The notes below the pieces were generated by a model. The model saw nothing but the letters and a program-made list of their open reading frames with translations, was not told the origin of the DNA and ran no database searches. The translations under genes and the position numbers were made by a program. Shown piece by piece: positions 57,403-64,000 of a stretch of 64,000 bases of DNA; within the stretch, counting starts at the first letter, position 1, and each line of letters begins with the position of its first letter. This stretch comes from Paragonimus westermani (lineage: Eukaryota; Platyhelminthes; Trematoda; Plagiorchiida; Troglotrematidae), in the NCBI GenBank assembly GCA_008508345.1, contig QNGE01000759.1, positions 38,744 to 102,743 of the forward strand, in the 5' to 3' direction.

Positions 57403-60400
57403 TTGTTACTGATAGCTGAACCGCGTAATCACTACCCAATTTCCGAAGTACTATCTGAGCATGCTGACAGCCTGCGCGTTGGCACTATTGCTCTAGCGGT
57501 CCCTCAATTCCTTGAAAATGACCTCTTTCTTTGGTCTGTTTATTCGGAGGCAGAATTTCTCAACAACAAATTTCGTTCTATCAAACAAGGTCCTGTAAGT
57601 TGTTAGCCAGACTTCCGAGCGAAGTCACCACACAGTTTCGCGATATTATGGTAAACTAACCGGTAGAGCACAAGTACGAGGTCCAAAAATAGGCAGTCAT
57701 TAATTGGGCGACACTCACTGAAAATACCCGAGTAGATAAGCTTTTCCACTACCTTAAGCTAGGTGACAAAAGCTCTACAATGTCTCTAGCAGAAAGGCAA
57801 CAACTCATCGGCAACTCTTATACCGACCAAGCCTTCCCCTGGGAAATCTGGCTACAAAGATTGCCAGAAGCCACACAAGCAATAGTTTCCGTTGCTCGTT
57901 CACAAACTCCTCCCAAGACAGAGAAAATGGCTTATAAAATAACGGAGCGATTTCAACCAGTACTTGGTTGCTTGGTTGTACCGCAACCTATTTTACGTTC
58001 TAAAGTAGGCATGTGCGGTCCCGACAACGTGAATACCTTGAAGGGTGATCTACCAGATATTGAGTCTCTAAGAGCAGAAATAGCGGCTTTGCGACGTGGC
58101 TTGCACGAACATTCTTCAAGACGTTCCTCAGGTATATCTGGTATATCACCCAAGCGACACACCGCGGTCAAAAAATAACTGTTGGTACCACGAAGGTTTC
58201 GGTAGCTCGGCTAAACGGTGCACCAAACCCTGCACCTACGCATCATCACAACGCTACAAACTCAGCAACCGACCTTTAACCGCCAAAAACACCATCGCTC
58301 TCAACTCTTCCTGTCGCCTAATTTTATACGGGATGTAAATACTGGAAACACGTTCCTGGTTGGTACCGGGCCGAAGATTAGCATACTTCCCTCTACCAAA
58401 GACAAATGTGACACCCTTACAGCCTACAGCTTCGTGCTGAAAACGGCACTTCTATACCTACTTAAGTACGGCAGTCCCTAACCCTTAACCTGGGCCTCCG
58501 GCGGTACCTTTCGCTATAATCGGCGTCGACTTTCTCCAGCATTTCGCCCTTCTGGTCGACACGAGAAGCCGTCCACTAACCGATTCCAGCACCAAGATAA
58601 GTATACTCGGTATGCACACAACAGTTGCGGCCATTACACCCATATATGCCAGCCCGCTGCTCCTAGACAATTTGTGTACCTCTTCACTGAGTTCCCACCG
58701 TTCGTTCGCACATCGAAAGATATCCCACCAGTAACCTCAAGTATCACACACCATATCCGTACCAAGGGACCCCCCATCGTCACACGACCTTGCCTGTTGG
58801 CTTCCAACAAACTCAAACTCACCAGGGCAGAGTTCGAGCACATGCTTGAATTCGGAATAATACGATCTTCCGAGAGTCCATGGACCTCACATTTAAGTGT
58901 GGTCCCTAAGAAGTCAGGTGCTTGTCGCCCATACAGTGATTACTGCGGGCCAAACAAAGCAACCGTCCCTGAAAAGTACCCGATCCCGCATATGCAGGAT
59001 TTAACTACCTGTTTACATGGAAAAACCGTATTCAGAAAGATAGACCTAGCACGTGCCTATCACTAGATCCCGACATCCAAAGAAGACATATACAATACCT
59101 CTGTTATAACCCCGTTTGACTTTTTGGAATTTCTTCGAATGCCATCTGGTTTGAACAACGCAACTTAAACTTTCCAACACTTCATTCTTGAAGTGACACG
59201 TGGTTTGGACTCCGTCTACCCTTATCTGGATAATATGTTAGTAGCCAGTTCTTCATAGGAGGAACAAATGACTGATCTCCGCACATTACTGGAACGTATG
59301 ACCTTAAATGATGTCACAGTTAACCCCAATAAGTGCAAACAAAGTAGGACCATAATAGAATTTCTGGGTCATAGGACCTCAGAACAGGGAAACGCCGCAT
59401 TCACGGAAAAGGTTACAGCTGACCGTGAATATCCCCATCCAAATTCCTTTAAGCAACCCCGTCGTTTTAGTGGTCTGGTCAACTATTACAGACGTTTCAT
59501 ACCTCATTGTGAGCATGTAGGACAGCCGATGACCGATCTTCTCCGTGGAGGTGAACGCAAATTTCATGTCACCAAGGCTGTAGGCATTGCGTTCGTTGAG
59601 CCCAGGGATGTGGTAGCTGAATTAGCTCTCCGTGCTCATCTTAACCCGAACGCACCACTGTACATCGTGACTGATGCTTCGGATACAGCCGTTGGATGAT
59701 TTTTTAAAGCAGTTCGTCAAAAATAGGTGGTAACCGATAGCTTTCTTCTCCAAATGCATACAACCCGCGGAATCCCGTTATAGCACGTTCGGAAGGGAAT
59801 TGCTGGCCATTTCTTTGGACATCCACCACTTCCGCCATTCACTGGAAGGCAGAACCTTCAGGGTTTACACCGACCATGAGCCGTCAACCTACTCGTTGAA
59901 CACTTCATCCGACAAGCATTCCCCAAGGGAAGTTAGGCACCTGGACTATACCTATCAGTTCACGATTGATATGCGATGTGTCTCAGATGCCGAAAACACC
60001 GTCACGGATGCTCTTTCACGCGTCCATAAACTCATCGCACCTACTGATAACAGCACTGACATGACAGCCATGGATGCCACGCAAGCCACTGACCTAGAGA
60101 TCAAGCATCTCCGCCAAAAGAGCTCCATCACAATCCATCCGGTGCCCCTGACATCTTCATTGATCTGGTAGGCCCCTTACCACCCTCAATTGGCACTATT
60201 TATCTGTTGACGTATGTTGACCGCTTCACAAGATAGCCTGCAGATACACCGCCACCCACCTTCTCAGCCTAAACAGCAGTCAGTGTTTCTATGGAACGTT
60301 GGGCGGCACAATTCGGTTGTCCAGCAGTGGTGACCAAAGATCGTGGATCACATTTCGAATGACATTTTGCAGCGCACTTGATATATGTTAGGAAGCAAGC

Positions 60401-61012
60401 GCATCCGAACTGCAGCTCAACATCCGGCAGAAAATGGAATTTTTATGCGTTTCCGTCACCAGCTAAAATCCTTCTCGGTGAAAAGCATTCCTGTTAGCTC
60501 TTTTAAGACTGCAAAACAATGTGAAAGAGGACCTAAACGCTACTGCAGCTGAACTAGATTATGTTTGCATACCTAAGTTACCAGGTGAACTCGTCTTACC
60601 CGCGCGTTCAGAAACGCACGATTACGGAACCCACACGGCTCATTTGGCGCACCAAATTCGTAAACTGCACCCCGTGCAGCCTAGAGATCACTCATTAGCC
60701 GTGCACATGCACGCTGAGCTGACCTAGCGTACTCAGGTCTGTCTACGTACGGAGGACTTGCGGCGACCGCCGCAAACCCTACACTGGCCCCCATCGTGTC
60801 CTCGCAAGAGACACAAAAACCGAAACGGCAAACACGAGTTAGTTTCTGTTGTAAGGCTAAAACCAGCATTCATGGAAGAACCATCTGCCACATCTGCGTC
60901 GACAAGTAGCGTTCCTCGCCTGAGACCGCTGATGGCAGCAGAAAACGTTCCACCCTTGAAACTCCCTGCAGTTGTCAATAACCCTCGCAACTTCAATCCT
61001 TGCTCCCTCTAA
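57403..61012 (+). pseudogene. Element B: degenerate CsRn1-type gag-pol (right-arm copy)
   Basis: Plus-strand mirror of 44154-47763. Gag lies at 57403-58178, the Cys-His-Cys-Cys knuckle at 58180-58233 (CWYHEGFGSSAKRC), and the protease near 58218-58481 with VGTG replacing the usual catalytic Asp. RT lies at about 58674-59260 (stop straight after DLARAYH; YLDN box at 59223-59234). RNase H follows at 59640-60040, a broken integrase at about 60150-60420 and the pol tail ends at 61012. The same stops and frameshifts are present as in the left arm. Differences such as Arg for Pro in DLARAYH are single substitutions. Confidence 0.85.
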
Positions 61013-61916
61013 CTCTAAGTATAGTCGTCTTGGTAGAGAGCTAAGCAAGCCTGTATGTTTTGCAGAGTATGTTGACATTCCATATTTTTGGAAATGACAT
61101 TTGTCAACATAACATGCGAACATCCCAACTCATCGTTTGGGTATATCTGCTCTTCTGAGCTACGGTATGTCTGGACCTGGCGGTATTGTTTCTGATACAA
61201 AAAACAACAAAATTTCCCATTTGAACTTTAACTGTTTATCTTCTCATCCTTGGATTTTTGGGTATTTTTGCACGCTGAAAAATAACCGACAAACTGTTTT
61301 GACTCCTGTGTTTTTGCGGTCACCTGGTGCGTTACCAAGTCCACAAACAAAATGGCGTTGTTCTGGACCAGGCACAATCACCTGCTAATCTTTTTCTCTT
61401 TCGAGTCTATCAGCTGTAGACAGGATGACAAAAGTGAAGAGGAAACCATGGGCAGCACATCAAAAGTTGCAACGTTCATGAAACGTCGCTTGTGAAGTTA
61501 ATTAGTCCGCCGGATACGCTGACATGGGGAGTAATATTTCTTCCCTGTCCTGCGGATACTTCACCTTGTTTCCTCTCTCTTCCATACAATCCGAACATGG
61601 TGCGTTAAGAAATAACTCCCAACTTCCTGTCGTACAACATTGGATAAACCTATCCTCCTTTTTTCTCAGGAGATTTTGGGGTCTGGCAGCCCGTTGCGAG
61701 GAAGACACCGAAGACAAAATAACGCAAATAAACGGTTCATACTGGAGCAGCAACTATTCTCGACCGACCCCCCAATACAGAAATTTGACATTCCCAATCA
61801 CGGGCAATCATTTTTTTGTTTGTATCACCCTGTAACCGCGATCAGTCAAGAAGACTATTTGATTTTTCTACCCTCTCTGCAATCAAGATAGCCTGTGTAA
61901 TAATTACTAACCTTCT
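61013..61916 (+). other. 3' non-coding part of element B
   Basis: Runs from the pol end to the polypurine tract. Overlapping short frames on both strands (61524-61891) show no domain. It is present only on this side because the left copy is cut off at 44066. Confidence 0.5.
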
Positions 61917-61928
61917 GGAGGAGAGCTA
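61917..61928 (+). promoter_or_regulatory. Polypurine tract of element B
   Basis: GGAGGAGAGCTA directly precedes LTR-B in the sense orientation of element B. It resembles the element A tract (GGGGGAAGGCTGA), consistent with related families. Confidence 0.65.
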
Positions 61929-62211
61929 TGCAGCGACTATACTAAATAATATTTCGATAGTCGCATTAATCCTCACCTCTTCGATGATTCTGGTTTTATC
62001 ACCCACGTTTGGTTTGGTCAAGCTATCAATTTTGTAACATCCGCCTCGGGGCTAAAATCACAACTCGCTCCGTGCCTCGATAGCTTGACGTGTTTCTTCT
62101 TACACTCTGTTTTCCAGGGTCGGAATTAGTGCACGGGGTTCAACGCGCTGAGTCTTTGTTTTTCGATAGTGAATACTGACTGGATATTATCATGTTGGAT
62201 AGGTTCCAACA
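61929..62211 (+). mobile_element. 3' LTR-B of element B, 283 bp
   Basis: Begins TGCAGCGACTATAC (one change from the usual TGTAG) and ends GGTTCCAACA. It lies downstream of the polypurine tract and in the same orientation as the gag-pol remnant, so it is that element's 3' LTR. No matching target duplication can be tested because the 5' LTR is missing. Confidence 0.85.
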
Positions 62212-64000
62212 AACTGCCTCAGAATGTTTCCGTGTCGTCACACATGCAGTACATTAACCATATCAGTGGGGATACCTAGTGTCGTTCATCGGTCTCTGTT
62301 CCAACGGTCATCAGCATAAATCCTCTGCTGCACTCGGCATACGCAACTTCTGCAAGTGACCCTCGACTTATGGGGATGGCTTTGTTAGCAGAATGAATGA
62401 CAGAATAGACACAGCTTGGCTGGCAACTGTGTCACGGTTGGGGTTAGAAGCCACCCTGAGAGACCGCGTAGCACCATATCCGAGTAAAGACAGCTGCATA
62501 CCAGCGCGACGTCCAGTTGGATTGCTCTTGATAAGGGCCCAGGTGGCCTACACGCAAACGTTGAATTCAACACGGGAGCGCCATTTCTATAAGGGATAAC
62601 GGCCTCAACTACATTACGACATATCCTCAAGGCTGTTCTCACTCGATGAGCCTTACTAATTATATTCAAATTCCATGCTTACGGTAGACGGCAAAACTAT
62701 CCATTGGTACTGTCGTTCCGGCAGTGCGGCTTCGTAGCAGGCGTCGCGATGAACCAGTGTGAGGAAAAAATAAATGAAGACGAGTTGCCCATTCTCAGCA
62801 AGGCAGTGTTTTGCAGTGATAGGGAGATTGGTGAAAGAGCTAGGGTAGAAATCCACTTGGGATCGCATCAGAAGACCTCAAATATTCTTGACAGTATTCC
62901 TGACAGGTTACCACTGGATCCCCCGAGGTCAGTCTGGCAAGTGGTGAACGCCATTCACTACTTCATTGTTTTATTGGTGAGGTTTACAGAGCATCTTCTA
63001 TGTACAGGGATTCCGACACGGCTTCGCATAACACTGTGTGTAGAATGTCTTCTTCAGGCTCTAATCGGGCACTGAAAACGAGAAATTTTGATCAATCGGA
63101 GCCCGACTTCAGGAGCCATTTAATTAGTGCTGCAACGTCTCCTTTCACTTGGGATTTCCCCGGGGCAGTAGTGGCCGCATGTTTAGGGTCACGCTGGGTG
63201 ACGGATAAACCAAGAACCGTCGTGCTGATTACATTCTCAAATGTGACTTTGACAGTACAGGTAGCCTAAATGTTACAACTGCGCTTAGTTGTATAAAACA
63301 CGAAAGAACTAAATTCAAGCATCTGCGCGGAGCTAGATAACACACCCTTTAAAGTACGTGTAAAAAGGCGTACCACGAGGCAAGCTTATTAGAGCTGAAA
63401 ACACCGCTCAGCAAGGTTGAATGGCCTACCTCCAACACTAAATTCGGCCTAGGTGACCTCTGGCGGCTCGTTGTTGAGTAGATATCCGATGGTGCAAACA
63501 ACCATGTTCCCGTAAATTATTCCAGACCAAGTACAAAGCTGATAAACCTAAGGAATAGAACTGAACCTCCGATTACGCCGAAGCGTTGAGCCTTGTGCAG
63601 GTGCCAGCTAGAATGAGCCGTACATGAGTTCTGTGAGCACACCACATGGCGCAACCTCATTATGGTTACTGTCAAAGAGGAACGATTATTGTTCTCAACG
63701 CGGTCTTGCTGAATGTTTGAGGGCAAACGTTGAGCTTTCAATAAAAGTAATAATAATAATGGTATATTTCTCGACGCGTTTGTGAGAAACACACTCAGGA
63801 GAGCGTGACCAACGCAGTGGTTTTTAGCATATACATAATTGAACACCAAATTTGATAATTGTGTGGTGGATTGCCAGGTCGGGGGTGCGAGTTTTCGAAC
63901 GCTCGGCCGAATACCTCAACGTGGGGGGGAGATACGTTCGAAAACCTGCCGCGATCGGATCAAGGACAACGTGCGCGACCGGATGAGTCATCGCTCGACT
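62212..64000. other. No gene recognised; hairpin near the window end
   Basis: A 123-codon plus frame (62704-63075) and a neighbouring 89-codon frame (63000-63269) have no recognised domain and are of chance length. GTTTTCGAACG (63891-63901) and CGTTCGAAAAC (63935-63945) form an 11-bp inverted repeat in a locally GC-rich stretch that may be the start of another repeat. Confidence 0.4.

Larger units (their letters stand above)
55116..61099. repeat. Right arm of 5,984-bp inverted repeat
   Basis: The reverse complement of 44067-50050 without indels. It continues at 61100 into sequence that completes the 3' end of element B, while the left arm continues at 50051 into the 3' end of element A. The two arms thus extend in complementary directions, as two overlapping contigs would. 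Confidence 0.93.

Noticed and set aside
44067..61099. Genuine amplicon-type inverted duplication
   Set aside because: Not excluded, but both arms start exactly at single-N joins and continue outward in complementary directions, which fits overlapping contigs much better.
62704..63075. 123-codon plus-strand frame as a gene
   Set aside because: No domain, overlapping frames on the same strand, and no consistent splice or poly(A) context.
1..64000. Bacterial features (CRISPR, operons, IS elements)
   Set aside because: Gene structure with GT-AG introns, TATA boxes, poly(A) signals and LTR retrotransposons is eukaryotic; no bacterial signature seen.

Overview
The window reads as sparsely coding, AT-rich, intron-bearing animal DNA, and most likely comes from a parasitic flatworm (digenean trematode). 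Two lines of evidence support this. First, there are two small six-exon saposin-like (SAPLIP) secretory genes with GT/AG introns. Second, the LTR retrotransposon remnants are of the CsRn1 type: a Gag knuckle with a Cys-His-Cys-Cys spacing and a matching pol order. I cannot name the species. Nothing bacterial (operons, Shine-Dalgarno sites, CRISPR, IS elements) is present.

Layout. 1-8000: no gene recognised, but a perfect 21-bp hairpin lies at 2312-2367. 8009-10080: SAPLIP gene 1 (TATA box, five coding exons, one 3'UTR exon, poly(A) signal). 12313-12619: a probable terminal exon of an unknown gene with its own poly(A) signal. 14367-24896: almost empty apart from two tRNA-derived SINE-like sites. 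25579-26126: weak coding candidates. 27827-29860: SAPLIP gene 2, a paralogue of gene 1 with identical coding exon lengths. 30477-44063: solo LTRs of two families (LTR-A, 537 bp; LTR-B, about 297 bp), a 22-bp minisatellite and a spaced direct repeat. 44067-62211: a retrotransposon-rich block with degenerate copies of element B (gag-pol) and element A (pol), LTRs, a 273-base gap and a 553-bp tandem array. 62212-64000: nothing recognised.

The most important structural observation is that 44067-50050 and 55116-61099 are indel-free reverse complements of each other over 5,984 bp, at only about 0.2% visible divergence. Each arm begins directly after a single N (44066 and 55115). That is what a missed end-to-end contig overlap would produce, so the apparent giant inverted repeat is probably a scaffolding artefact.

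The two SAPLIP genes are the only convincing host genes. They look like the product of a tandem duplication and are probably secreted membrane-lytic or lipid-binding digestive/defence proteins. Other open frames outside the retroelements are no longer than chance predicts in 64 kb, and I have left most of them out.
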